Positions 19,494-30,224 of a DNA stretch of 64,000 bases are shown in pieces. Made by a program: the position numbers and the translations under genes. How positions within the stretch are numbered: position 1 is the first letter of the stretch; every line of letters starts with the position of its first letter. The stretch is from Roseospira marina. Lineage in GTDB: Bacteria; Pseudomonadota; Alphaproteobacteria; Rhodospirillales; Rhodospirillaceae. The notes under the pieces are model-generated. The model did not search any database. It had not been told where the DNA came from and saw only the letters and a list, made by a program, of their open reading frames with translations. The stretch is taken from contig NZ_JACIGJ010000009.1 in NCBI RefSeq assembly GCF_014197855.1, positions 1 through 64,000 on the forward strand, given 5' to 3'.

Positions 19494-21065
19494 CTATTGC
19501 GGCCGGGCAATCCAGTCCTCCAGCGCGGCGGCTTCCGCCGCCGTCAGCCGCAGGCCGAGCTTGGAGCGACGCCACAGCACGTCCTCGGCCGTGCGCGCCC
19601 ATTCGCGATCCATCAGGAAGCGGACCTCGACCTCATACAGGTCGGCGCCGAAGTGGTGGCCGAGGTCGTCGGTCGTGTGTGCCTCGCCCAGGACGGTCGG
19701 GGTGTCGGTGCCGTAGGCGCGGGCGAGCCGCCGCAGCAGCGCGGCCGGCAGGCCGGGATAGGCCGCCTGGAACGTACCGACGAGGGTGTCGAAGCCTTCT
19801 TTGGGGAAGGCGCCGCCGGGCAGGGGGGTGTCGTGGGTCCAGGGACCGCCGCGCCGGCCCAGGTGCTCCTCGATCCGGGTCAGCATGGACTCGGCGAGGC
19901 GGCGGTAGGTGGTGATCTTGCCGCCGAAGATGTTGAGCAGCGGGGCGCCGGGCTCCGGGTCGGCCCGCAGGACATAGTCGCGGGTGGCCTCCTGCGCCTT
20001 GCCCGCGCCGTCGTCGAACAGGGGCCGCACGCCGGAGTAGCTCCAGACCACCTGATCCGGGGTGATCGGGGCGCGGAAATAGGCGCTGGCCGCCGAACAC
20101 AGGTACTCCGTCTCCTCCGGCGTGATGCGCACGGCGCCGGGATCGCCGTGGTACTCGTGATCAGTGGTGCCGATCAGGGTGAACTTATCCTCGTAGGGGA
20201 TGGCGAAGATGATGCGCCCGTCCGGGTTCTGGAAGATGTAGCAGCGGTCGTGGTCGAACACGCGCGGCACCACGATGTGGCTGCCCTGGACCAGCCGCAC
20301 ATTATGCGACTCCGGGCGGCCCAGGGGGCCGTGCAGCAGCCGGTCCACCCAGGGGCCGGCCGCGTTGACCACCAGCCGGGCCGTCATTGTGCGCTCGGTG
20401 CCGTCGGTGTGGTCGCGCAAGCGGACCTCCCAATGGTCCCCGGCGCGCGTCAGCCCGACGCATTCGGTCCGCACCAGGATGGTGGCGCCCCGGTCGGCGG
20501 CGTCGCGGGCGTTGAGCACGGTCAGGCGGGCGTCCTGCACCCAGCAGTCCGAATACTCGAATCCGGTCCTCATCTCCGGCTTCAGCGGCGCGCCCGCCGG
20601 GTCGGTGCGCAGGTTCAGCACCCGCGTGCCCGGCAGGTGGCGGGGGCCGCCGATGTGGTCGTACAAAAACAAACCGAGCCGCAGCAGCCACTTCGGCCGC
20701 ATCGCCCGCTGATGGGGCAGCACGAAGTGCAGCGGCCAGATGATGTGTGGCGCGGCCGCCCACAGGACCTCGCGCTCCATCAGGGCTTCGCGCACCAGCC
20801 GGAACTCGTAGTGCTCCAGATAGCGCAGGCCGCCATGGATCAGCTTGGTCGAGGCGGAGGAGGTGCCGCTGGCGAGGTCGTTCATCTCGCACAGGGCGAC
20901 GGAGAAGCCGCGCCCGACCGCGTCGCGCGCGATGCCCGCGCCGTTGATGCCGCCCCCGACGATGAACACGTCCACGTCACACGCGCCCCCGTTGCGTGCC
21001 TTCACGTCGCGCGTCTCCCCATCCGGCGTTTGACCCGCCGGTCGGTCGGTCCCACCCTCGTTCAT
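19494..21065 (-). CDS. glpD: aerobic glycerol-3-phosphate dehydrogenase
   Basis: A 523-residue membrane-associated flavoprotein that oxidises glycerol 3-phosphate to dihydroxyacetone phosphate and passes electrons to quinone. It shows the FAD motif [21 protein letters not shown], the [18 protein letters not shown] block, VNAAGPWVD and [13 protein letters not shown]. An N-terminal tail of about 28 residues precedes the FAD motif. Its ATG overlaps the glpR stop by 4 nt (ATGA), and glpK follows. Confidence 0.97.
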   Translation of the reverse strand: MNEGGTDRPAGQTPDGETRDVKARNGGACDVDVFIVGGGINGAGIARDAVGRGFSVALCEMNDLASGTSSASTKLIHGGLRYLEHYEFRLVREALMEREVLWAAAPHIIWPLHFVLPHQRAMRPKWLLRLGLFLYDHIGGPRHLPGTRVLNLRTDPAGAPLKPEMRTGFEYSDCWVQDARLTVLNARDAADRGATILVRTECVGLTRAGDHWEVRLRDHTDGTERTMTARLVVNAAGPWVDRLLHGPLGRPESHNVRLVQGSHIVVPRVFDHDRCYIFQNPDGRIIFAIPYEDKFTLIGTTDHEYHGDPGAVRITPEETEYLCSAASAYFRAPITPDQVVWSYSGVRPLFDDGAGKAQEATRDYVLRADPEPGAPLLNIFGGKITTYRRLAESMLTRIEEHLGRRGGPWTHDTPLPGGAFPKEGFDTLVGTFQAAYPGLPAALLRRLARAYGTDTPTVLGEAHTTDDLGHHFGADLYEVEVRFLMDREWARTAEDVLWRRSKLGLRLTAAEAAALEDWIARPQ

Positions 21066-21850
21066 GGATCCGGGTCCTCCTCGGTCTCCGTGACCTCCAG
21101 CCGCACGCCCCCCTCGCCGCACAGGACGCGGATGGCATCCGGGGGCGGCCGGTCGGTGACGAAGATGTCGATGTCTGTCAGGGGGGCGATCCGCAGCGGG
21201 GCGCTGCGGGCGAATTTCATGTTGTCGGCGACCAGGATGGTCTTGCGCGCGTGGGTCAGGATGGCGCGGGCGGCGCGGACCTCGGCATGGTCGTAGTCCA
21301 ACACCGTGCCGTCCTCCGGATCGATGGCCGAGGCCCCGATGACGGCGAAATCCACCTTGTATTCCGACAGGAAGGCGACCGTGGCGTCGCCGATGATGCC
21401 GCCGTCGAACGGCCGCAGCACGCCGCCGGCGATCACCACGTCCACGCCCGGCGCATCGCGCAGGATGTTGGCGACGTTGATGTTGTTGGTCACCGTCATG
21501 AGCCCTTCGTGGGCCCGCAAGGCGACCGCCACCTGCTCGGTCGTAGTGCCGATGTTCAGCATGGTCGAGCAGTTGTCGGGGATCAGTTCCGCCACCCGGC
21601 GGCCGATGCTGCGCTTGCCGTCCGCCGCCATGGTGCGGCGCGCGTCATAGCGCAGGTTGGAGACCCCGGACGGGAACATGGCGCCGCCGTGGGTGCGCTT
21701 CAGCAGTTGGCGCTCGCACAGTTCGTTCAGATCGCGGCGGATGGTCTGCGGCGTCATCCCGAAATGGGCGGAGAGACCGTCCACGGTGACCCGGCCGTCG
21801 CGGCGGGCCATCGCCAGGATATCCGACTGGCGGGGGGAAAGAGTCTCCAT
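21062..21850 (-). CDS. glpR: DeoR-family glycerol regulon repressor
   Basis: A DeoR-type repressor. An N-terminal winged helix-turn-helix (TPQTIRRDLNELCERQLLKRTHGGA) is followed by a sugar-phosphate-binding domain with NIGTTTEQVA, VVIAGGVLRPFDGGIIG and DYDHAEVR. Glycerol 3-phosphate is the expected inducer. The start at 21850 gives 262 residues and the usual family beginning (METLSPRQ). An in-frame ATG at 21922 adds 24 residues, and neither start has a clear Shine-Dalgarno match. It is the first gene of glpRDK and diverges from glpV, with repeated TTCG/CGAA motifs between. Confidence 0.93.
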   Translation of the reverse strand: METLSPRQSDILAMARRDGRVTVDGLSAHFGMTPQTIRRDLNELCERQLLKRTHGGAMFPSGVSNLRYDARRTMAADGKRSIGRRVAELIPDNCSTMLNIGTTTEQVAVALRAHEGLMTVTNNINVANILRDAPGVDVVIAGGVLRPFDGGIIGDATVAFLSEYKVDFAVIGASAIDPEDGTVLDYDHAEVRAARAILTHARKTILVADNMKFARSAPLRIAPLTDIDIFVTDRPPPDAIRVLCGEGGVRLEVTETEEDPDP

Positions 21851-22028
21851 CGTCCGCTTGGCGGCGGAGCCGCTCCCTTTCGGTCTCGGCGGGGCCGGCA
21901 CGGGGTGCGTCGGCGCGAGCATGCTGCATCTGCGAAAAAGCGCGTTTCGGTCCCCATTCTTTTTCGCATTCGCTCACTTGGGGCGATTTTCGCGGAAAGT
22001 TCGCGCGTCGACAACGAAAAATGTCGCC

Positions 22029-22064
22029 TTGACGTTCGTTTGACTTCGTTTGATGATTGGTTCG
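22029..22064 (+). promoter_or_regulatory. glpV promoter with putative GlpR operator repeats
   Basis: TTGACG (22029-22034) and GATGAT (22052-22057) are spaced by 17 bp. The spacer and -10 contain TTCGTTTGA twice, at 22035-22043 and 22045-22053, exactly one helical turn apart, and a further TTCG starts at 22061. DeoR/GlpR repressors bind TTCG/CGAA-type repeats, so repression by occlusion is likely. More CGAAA and TTTCG motifs lie at 21930-22020 toward glpR. Confidence 0.5.
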
Positions 22065-22095
22065 TCCCAAAAACGATACCTATGGGAGGAACGGG

Positions 22096-23832
<1,737 letters not shown>

Positions 23833-23942
23833 GGCCTCGCGCCCCGAGGGCGGGTCCAGTCTTATGGCCCCCTCCTCGCGGCGCGAGCCGTCCTGTCCGT
23901 CGCTCTTCGGATGATCCGTCAACACGGGAGAGTGCCGCAGCC

Positions 23943-25022
23943 ATGTCGCTGGAAGTGCGGGGCGTCACGAAGCGGGTGGACGGGGAGACCCACATCCATC
24001 CCACCGACCTGACGCTGGAGCCGGGCGCGTTCAACGTGCTGCTCGGCACCACGGGGGCGGGCAAGACCACGCTGATGCAGATCATGGCCGGGCTGGAGCG
24101 CCCGACCGCCGGGACCGTGTGGTTCGGCGGCACGGATGTGACCGGCGTGGCGGTGCAGACCCGCAATGTCTCCCTCGTGCACCAGCAGTTCATCAACTAC
24201 CCGAACCTGACGGTGTTCGAGAACATCGCCTCCCCCCTGCGGGTGGCGCGACGGCCCAAGGCGGAGATCCGGGACCGGGTCGAGCGCATGGCGGCGTTGA
24301 TGAAGCTGACCCCGATGCTCGGCCGGCGCCCGGCGGCGCTGTCCGGCGGCCAGCAGCAGCGCTGCGCCATGGCCCGCGCCCTGGTCAAGGACGCGAGTCT
24401 CGTTTTGCTCGACGAGCCGCTGGCCAACCTGGACTTCAAGCTGCGCGAGGAGTTGCGCGACGAACTGCCGCGCCTGTTCGCGGATCGGGACTGCGTGGTG
24501 GTCTACGCCACGACCGAACCGACCGAGGCCCTGCTGCTCGGCGGCACCACGGCCACCCTGTTCGAAGGCCGCGTGGCCCAGGTCGGTCCGACCGGCACCG
24601 TCTACCGCCAGCCCGACACGCTGACCAGCGCGCAGGTGTTTTCGGAACCGCCCATGAACACCGCCGCCGTCACCAAGCGCGGCGAGACGTTTGAGATGAG
24701 CGACGGCACCACCTGGACGGCGCCGGAGGCCGCGCGGGGCCTGCCGGACGGCGCGTATGTGTTCGGCATCCGGCCGCATCACGTCACGCCGCACCCGACC
24801 GGCGCGCATCCGGTGGCGTTGGATGGATTAGTGCTGCTGACCGAACTCAGCGGGTCGGACACCGTCGTGCACTTCCGGCACGGTGAGGGCGAGGCGGCCG
24901 AAACCTGGGTGTCGCAGGCGCACGGCATTCATGCGCTGCGGGTCGGGCAGGTCGCCCGCCTGCACATGGACGTGGCGCAGGGCCTGTTCTTCGACCGCGC
25001 CGGCGCGCGGATCGCGGCCTGA
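23943..25022 (+). CDS. glpS: glycerol ABC transporter ATPase, GlpS-type
   Basis: A 359-residue CUT1-like ATPase with Walker A GTTGAGKTT, Q-loop region VHQQFINYPNLTVFEN, intact signature LSGGQQQR and Walker B LVLLDEPLANLD, plus a C-terminal regulatory domain. The switch histidine expected after the D-loop is replaced: the YATTEPTEAL segment has Thr where GlpT has His. It pairs with GlpT, whose signature is the degenerate one. GGGAG lies upstream of ATG 23943. Longer frames upstream are not supported. Confidence 0.93.
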   Translation: MSLEVRGVTKRVDGETHIHPTDLTLEPGAFNVLLGTTGAGKTTLMQIMAGLERPTAGTVWFGGTDVTGVAVQTRNVSLVHQQFINYPNLTVFENIASPLRVARRPKAEIRDRVERMAALMKLTPMLGRRPAALSGGQQQRCAMARALVKDASLVLLDEPLANLDFKLREELRDELPRLFADRDCVVVYATTEPTEALLLGGTTATLFEGRVAQVGPTGTVYRQPDTLTSAQVFSEPPMNTAAVTKRGETFEMSDGTTWTAPEAARGLPDGAYVFGIRPHHVTPHPTGAHPVALDGLVLLTELSGSDTVVHFRHGEGEAAETWVSQAHGIHALRVGQVARLHMDVAQGLFFDRAGARIAA

Positions 25023-25046
25023 GACCGGCCGCTCTGTGGGGGGACC

Positions 25047-26150
25047 ATGGCAACCATCACCCTGTCGGCGCTCCGCCATTCCTACGAGCCGGACCCCAGC
25101 CGGGATGAGGACTGGGCGCTGAAGCGGCTCGACGTGGCGTGGCAGGACGGCGGCGCCTATGCCCTGTTGGGGCCGTCGGGCTGCGGCAAGACGACGCTGC
25201 TCAATATCATCTCCGGGCTGGTGCGACCGACCGAGGGGCGGGTGCTGTTCGACGGCCGCGACGTCACCGACCGTCCGCCCGACCAGCGCCACATCGCCCA
25301 GGTGTTCCAGTTCCCCGTCATCTACGACACCATGACGGTGCGCCAGAACCTCGCCTTTCCCCTGCGCAACCGGGGTGTGGACGCGGCCACCATCCGGGAC
25401 CGGGTGGAGGAGATCGCGGCGATGCTGGAGTTGACCGACCGGCTCGATCGCCGCGCCAAGGGCCTGACCGCCGACGGCAAGCAGAAGATCTCGCTCGGGC
25501 GCGGGCTGGTGCGCGACGACGTCAACGTCATCATGTTCGACGAGCCGCTGACGGTCATCGACCCGCACCTGAAGTGGCAGCTCCGCTCCAAGCTGAAGGA
25601 ACTGCACCAGCGCGTGGGGCGGACCATGATCTACGTCACCCACGACCAGACGGAGGCGCTGACCTTCGCCGATCAGGTCGTGGTGATGAACATGGGGCAG
25701 GTGGTGCAGGTCGGCACGCCGGTGGACCTGTTCGAGCGCCCGCGCCACACCTTCGTCGGCCACTTCATCGGCTCGCCCGGCATGAACGTGCTGCCCTGCG
25801 AGGGGCTGGACGGCCGTCATGCCCTGGTGGGCGGCCATGCGGTCGCGGTGGCCAACCCGGACCCGGGGGCTCCGGCCCGGCACATGGAGGTGGGCGTGCG
25901 ACCGGAGTTCGTCGCCTTCGCCGAACCGGGCGAGGCCGGGGGCCTGCCGGTGGCCGTGACCCGGGTCCGCGACGCTGGCCGCTACCGCATCGCCGACACC
26001 CGACTGAACGGCACCGTACCGATCACGGTGCTGGTGGACGAGGACACCCCAATCCCGGCGGAGGACGCCCGGCTGGTGTTCCACCCCGATCACACCCGCC
26101 TGTACGCCGACGGCTGGATGGTGGGCGCGCAGCCCGGAGGCGCGGCATGA
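25047..26150 (+). CDS. glpT: glycerol ABC transporter ATPase, GlpT-type
   Basis: The 367-residue ATPase partner of GlpS. Walker A is GPSGCGKTT, Walker B is VIMFDEPLTVID and the switch His is present (YVTHDQTEAL). The signature is not LSGGQ but reads LTADGKQKISLGRG. A C-terminal MalK-like regulatory domain follows. GGGGGGA precedes the ATG. Its stop overlaps the glpP start by 4 nt. The symbol follows the Rhizobium glpSTPQUV naming and is not the E. coli GlpT antiporter. Confidence 0.92.
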   Translation: MATITLSALRHSYEPDPSRDEDWALKRLDVAWQDGGAYALLGPSGCGKTTLLNIISGLVRPTEGRVLFDGRDVTDRPPDQRHIAQVFQFPVIYDTMTVRQNLAFPLRNRGVDAATIRDRVEEIAAMLELTDRLDRRAKGLTADGKQKISLGRGLVRDDVNVIMFDEPLTVIDPHLKWQLRSKLKELHQRVGRTMIYVTHDQTEALTFADQVVVMNMGQVVQVGTPVDLFERPRHTFVGHFIGSPGMNVLPCEGLDGRHALVGGHAVAVANPDPGAPARHMEVGVRPEFVAFAEPGEAGGLPVAVTRVRDAGRYRIADTRLNGTVPITVLVDEDTPIPAEDARLVFHPDHTRLYADGWMVGAQPGGAA

Positions 26151-27010
26151 CCAAGACCGTCAACCAAAAGGCCTGGCTGTTCGTGCTGCCGGTGCTGATC
26201 CTGGTGGCCTTCAACGCCTTCATCCCGCTGATGACGGTGGTGAACTACTCGGTCCAGGAAACGTTCGGCGACAACACGTTCTTCTGGGCCGGCTTGATGT
26301 GGTTCGAGGACGTGCTGCACTCCCCGCGGTTCCATGACGCCTTGCTGCGCCAGTTGACGTTCACCTTCACCATCCTGGCCATCGAGATCCCGCTGGGCGT
26401 CGCCATCGCCCTGACCATGCCCCGGCGTGGCGTCTGGGTGCCCGTCTGTCTGGTCACCATGGCGCTGCCGCTGCTGATCCCCTGGAACGTGGTCGGCGCC
26501 ATCTGGAACATCTTCGCGCTGCCGGACATCGGCCTGCTGGGGCAGGTGCTGAACGGGCTGGGGTTCGACTACAACTTCACCCGCCAGCCGGGCGCGGCGT
26601 GGTTCACCCTGATCGCCATGGACGTCTGGCACTGGACGTCGCTGGTGGTGCTGTTGGCCTATGCTGGGTTGGTCTCGATCCCGGACGCGTTCTATCAGGC
26701 CGCCAAGATCGACGGCGCCAGCGGCTGGGCCATCTTCCGCTACATCCAGTTGCCCAAAATGAAGCGGGTGCTGACCATCGCCGTGCTGCTGCGGTTCATG
26801 GACAGCTTCAACATCTACACCGAGCCGTTCGTGCTGACCGGCGGCGGGCCGGGCAACTCGACCACGCTGTTGAGCATCGACCTGGTGAAGGTCGCCCTCG
26901 GTCAGTTCGACCTGGGGCCGGCGGCGGCCATGTCGCTGATCTACTTCCTCATCGTCCTGCTGCTGAGCTGGGTCTTCTACACCCTGATGATGCGCAACGA
27001 AGACTCGTGA
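26147..27010 (+). CDS. glpP: glycerol ABC transporter permease 1
   Basis: A 287-residue inner-membrane permease with six predicted helices, starting with WLFVLPVLILVAFNAFIPL. The EAA-like cytoplasmic loop is around YQAAKIDGASGWAIFRYIQLP, where the ATPases dock. ATG 26147 overlaps the glpT stop (ATGA). It works as a heterodimer with the next gene product. Confidence 0.92.
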   Translation: MTKTVNQKAWLFVLPVLILVAFNAFIPLMTVVNYSVQETFGDNTFFWAGLMWFEDVLHSPRFHDALLRQLTFTFTILAIEIPLGVAIALTMPRRGVWVPVCLVTMALPLLIPWNVVGAIWNIFALPDIGLLGQVLNGLGFDYNFTRQPGAAWFTLIAMDVWHWTSLVVLLAYAGLVSIPDAFYQAAKIDGASGWAIFRYIQLPKMKRVLTIAVLLRFMDSFNIYTEPFVLTGGGPGNSTTLLSIDLVKVALGQFDLGPAAAMSLIYFLIVLLLSWVFYTLMMRNEDS

Positions 27011-27024
27011 TGGGAGGACGGACC

Positions 27025-27840
<816 letters not shown>

Positions 27841-27867
27841 GCGCCCCGGATCAAGGGAGGCATCGTC

Positions 27868-28149
27868 ATGGGACTGAGCTGGATGGCCTGGACATGGCCG
27901 ACCGCCGCCTTCTTCCTGTTCATCGCGGCGGCCATCGCGGCGATGGGCGTGTGGGAGTATTGTGTGCCGGGCGGCGCGCCGCGCCGGGGTGTGCTCGGCC
28001 TGGACACCACGCGCGGGGACCGGCTGTTCATCACCCTGCTGGGCAGCGCGTTCATCCTGCTCGGCTGGCTGGGTCTGATGGGCACGCCGCTATGGGGCGG
28101 GTTGGCCGTCGCCCTGGCCTGGGGCGTGTTCGTGTTCTGGAAGGTCTAG
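27868..28149 (+). CDS. glpU: DUF2160 small membrane protein of the glycerol transporter
   Basis: A 93-residue protein with two to three hydrophobic helices (WPTAAFFLFIAAAIAAMGVW, then LFITLLGSAFILLGWLGLMG). This DUF2160 protein is a constant member of GlpSTPQUV loci, but its role is not established. AGGGAGG lies before the ATG. Its TAG stop codon is also the first three bases of the repeat element that follows. Confidence 0.88.
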   Translation: MGLSWMAWTWPTAAFFLFIAAAIAAMGVWEYCVPGGAPRRGVLGLDTTRGDRLFITLLGSAFILLGWLGLMGTPLWGGLAVALAWGVFVFWKV

Positions 28150-28251
28150 AGCAAATCCCGAGCACCCTGGAACAGGGTGCGACGACGATGTGCTTAAACA
28201 TCCATAGAATAGGGCATTTTGTGTGATCCCGATGTCACGCAGAATGCTCTA
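28147..28251 (+). repeat. 105-bp structured intergenic repeat after glpU
   Basis: The element is bounded by TAGAGCA (28147-28153) and the inverted TGCTCTA (28245-28251). It contains a perfect 8-bp hairpin, GCACCCTG-gaa-CAGGGTGC at 28162-28180 (stems 28162-28169 and 28173-28180). Its first 54 nt match the sequence after nadK (60347 down to 60294, minus strand), including GCGACGACGATGTGC right after the hairpin. Short TAGAGCA...TGCTCTA elements are known to be dispersed in alphaproteobacteria. A terminator or mRNA-end role is possible. Confidence 0.7.
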
Positions 28252-28349
28252 GGACCCGCCGGCGCAGGGAACGCCGGCGTCCATTCGCGTGTTGATCCCC
28301 GGTACAACGGAAGGAGGCGACCCTGGCACGGTTTTCGGCGCGACGCGGC

Positions 28350-29450
28350 GTGGTCAAAGCGGCGAAGCGCTTGCGTCTGTTTCGCCATCCGCACAGCACC
28401 CCGCCCGGGAGCGCCCCGGGCACCCTGGTCGCCCCGCCCGAGGCGCCGCCGTCGGTCGTGACCGTGACGGCCGTCGATGAAAGCCACCTGACCGAGATAC
28501 GCGATGCCCAGCCGGAGGGGATCCGTCCACTGCTCGACGCGTGGCCGCTGGTCTGGGTCAACGTGGACGGCCTGGGCTCCACCGATGTGGTGGAAGGGCT
28601 CGGCGCCCTGTTCGGACTGCATCCCCTGGCGCTGGAGGATGTTCTGAATCCCCATCACCGGGCCAAGGTGGAGATCTACGACACCCATGCCTTCGCCGTC
28701 CTGCGCATGGCCCGCGTGTGCGACGGCGCCTTGAACATGGAGCAGGTCAGCCTGTTCTTCGCCGACCGCTATGTGTTGTCGTTCCAGGAGCGTGCGGGCG
28801 ATGCCTTCGATGCGGTGCGGGAGCGGCTGCGCGCTCCGGGCCGGCGCCAGCGGTTCCTGGGGCCGGACTATCTGGCCTACGCCCTGATCGACAGCCTGAT
28901 CGACGGCTACTACCCGGTGCTCGAATGGTACTCCGACCTGCTGGCGGAGCTGGAGGACACGGTCCTGACCGAAGCGGATGCCGGCTTCGTCGCCCGCACC
29001 CAGCAGGTCAAGCGCGACATCCAGATGCTTCAGCACGGCATCTGGCCGATGCGCGAGACGGTGCGAACCCTGGCCACCGATCCGCGTTTGGTCGGGGAGG
29101 ACACGCGGCGGTTCCTGGATGACTGCTACGACCACGTCATCCACGTCATCGATATTCTGGAGACGTATCGGGAGCGGGCCAACGGCCTGACGGATCTGTA
29201 CCTGTCGAACCTGTCCAACCGCATGAACGAGGTGATGAAGGTCCTGACGATGATCGCCACGATCTTCATCCCGCTCAGCTTCCTGGCCGGGCTGTACGGG
29301 ATGAACTTCGATCCCGACGTCTCGCCCTACAACATGCCGGAGCTTCGGACGTACTTCGGCTATCCGATCGTGCTGGGCGCCATGGCGGTGCTGGCGCTGG
29401 GGTTCGTGCTGTACTTCTGGCGCAAGGGCTGGCTGGGTGGCGGGAAATGA
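28350..29450 (+). CDS. corA: CorA-family magnesium/divalent cation transporter
   Basis: A 366-residue channel protein with a cytoplasmic N-terminal domain, a long helix, and two C-terminal membrane helices. The selectivity motif YGMNF is at about residues 316-320. It carries Mg2+ (or Co2+/Ni2+) across the inner membrane as a pentamer. GTG 28350 is the first standard start but has no ribosome binding site. A perfect AAGGAGG at 28311-28317 precedes an in-frame CTG at 28323, which may be the true start and would add nine residues. The end lies 4 nt from the convergent next gene. Confidence 0.93.
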   Translation: MVKAAKRLRLFRHPHSTPPGSAPGTLVAPPEAPPSVVTVTAVDESHLTEIRDAQPEGIRPLLDAWPLVWVNVDGLGSTDVVEGLGALFGLHPLALEDVLNPHHRAKVEIYDTHAFAVLRMARVCDGALNMEQVSLFFADRYVLSFQERAGDAFDAVRERLRAPGRRQRFLGPDYLAYALIDSLIDGYYPVLEWYSDLLAELEDTVLTEADAGFVARTQQVKRDIQMLQHGIWPMRETVRTLATDPRLVGEDTRRFLDDCYDHVIHVIDILETYRERANGLTDLYLSNLSNRMNEVMKVLTMIATIFIPLSFLAGLYGMNFDPDVSPYNMPELRTYFGYPIVLGAMAVLALGFVLYFWRKGWLGGGK

Positions 29451-29454
29451 CCCC

Positions 29455-29862
29455 CTACCGGATTCCCAGAATCAGCCGGACGTTCTCGGCGCTGATCGAG
29501 CGGATGATGGTGGTGAACCGTTCCAGCAGCATGCGGATGACCGGATCGGTGCGCGCCAGATGGAAGTCGAACGCCTCGCGCGGCACAACGGTCAGGCTGG
29601 ACGGCTCCAGCGCGCGGATGGTGGCGCTGCGCGGTTGGTCGTCGATCAGAGCCATCTCCCCCAGGATGGTGCCCGGCCCCTCGACCGCGAGCACGACATG
29701 GGCCGACCCAACGCGGCGCGAGACCTCCATCCGGCCGGTGCGCACGACGTAGGCGCGGTCGCCGACATCGCCCTCGGAGAACAGAATTGCGCCGGCCTCC
29801 AAGGCGATTTCGTGCTGACTGGGGGCGATGTCGTCGTTCGCCCCCTCATCCGGACCAGACAT
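29455..29862 (-). CDS. cyclic nucleotide-binding domain protein
   Basis: A 135-residue single-domain protein of the CRP/cNMP-binding fold. It has AGAILFSEGDVGDRAYVV, the phosphate-binding-cassette-like GTILGEMALIDDQPRSATIRA and VVPREAFDFHL. There is no DNA-binding domain, so it is not a CRP-type regulator by itself. Such proteins may sense cAMP or act as partners of other enzymes. It is convergent with corA and stands alone on its strand. The ligand is unproven. Confidence 0.87.
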   Translation of the reverse strand: MSGPDEGANDDIAPSQHEIALEAGAILFSEGDVGDRAYVVRTGRMEVSRRVGSAHVVLAVEGPGTILGEMALIDDQPRSATIRALEPSSLTVVPREAFDFHLARTDPVIRMLLERFTTIIRSISAENVRLILGIR

Positions 29863-30224
29863 GCCGTGATCCTCTCTTCAGGACGGATCCGCGTGCGGAC
29901 GGCCTCCCCCAACACCGGGAATGGCAACGCGGATCGGGGCGCAGTCTAGATCGGATCACGGCAGGATGGAATCACCAAGAAATACAGCTTTATCGAGTAT
30001 TTACCGTCCACTTGCAAACACGTAGGGTCGCTCTCATGGTGCAATAACACCCTTTTATTGGACAAGGCCGCGATCGAGCCTGTTCGGTTGTGTCCGAGAC
30101 GGGGCATCACCCCAGCCGCCGACGCATGACCTCGGATCACGCGTCGGCCGGTATTCTGGTCGGCGATGGGCCGGACACGCCCGGTCCATCGCCAGCGTCG
30201 GGTACGCGGTCTCTCTCTCCCGCT
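29863..30224. other. intergenic region between cNMP-domain gene and betaine methyltransferase
   Basis: No gene is supported in this stretch. It should hold the promoter of the cNMP-domain gene (A/T-rich at 29970-30060, with CAATAA/TTATTG inverted at 30042-30060). It also holds the 3' end of the betaine-synthesis transcript, marked by a strong hairpin at 30162-30193. Confidence 0.5.
30162..30193 (-). terminator. hairpin downstream of the betaine methyltransferase gene
   Basis: GGCGATGG-G-CCGG pairs with CCGG-T-CCATCGCC: 13 pairs including one G-T, with a 6-nt loop. It stands 32 nt after the stop codon. A T-tract is lacking, so it may only mark the transcript end or protect it. Confidence 0.45.
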
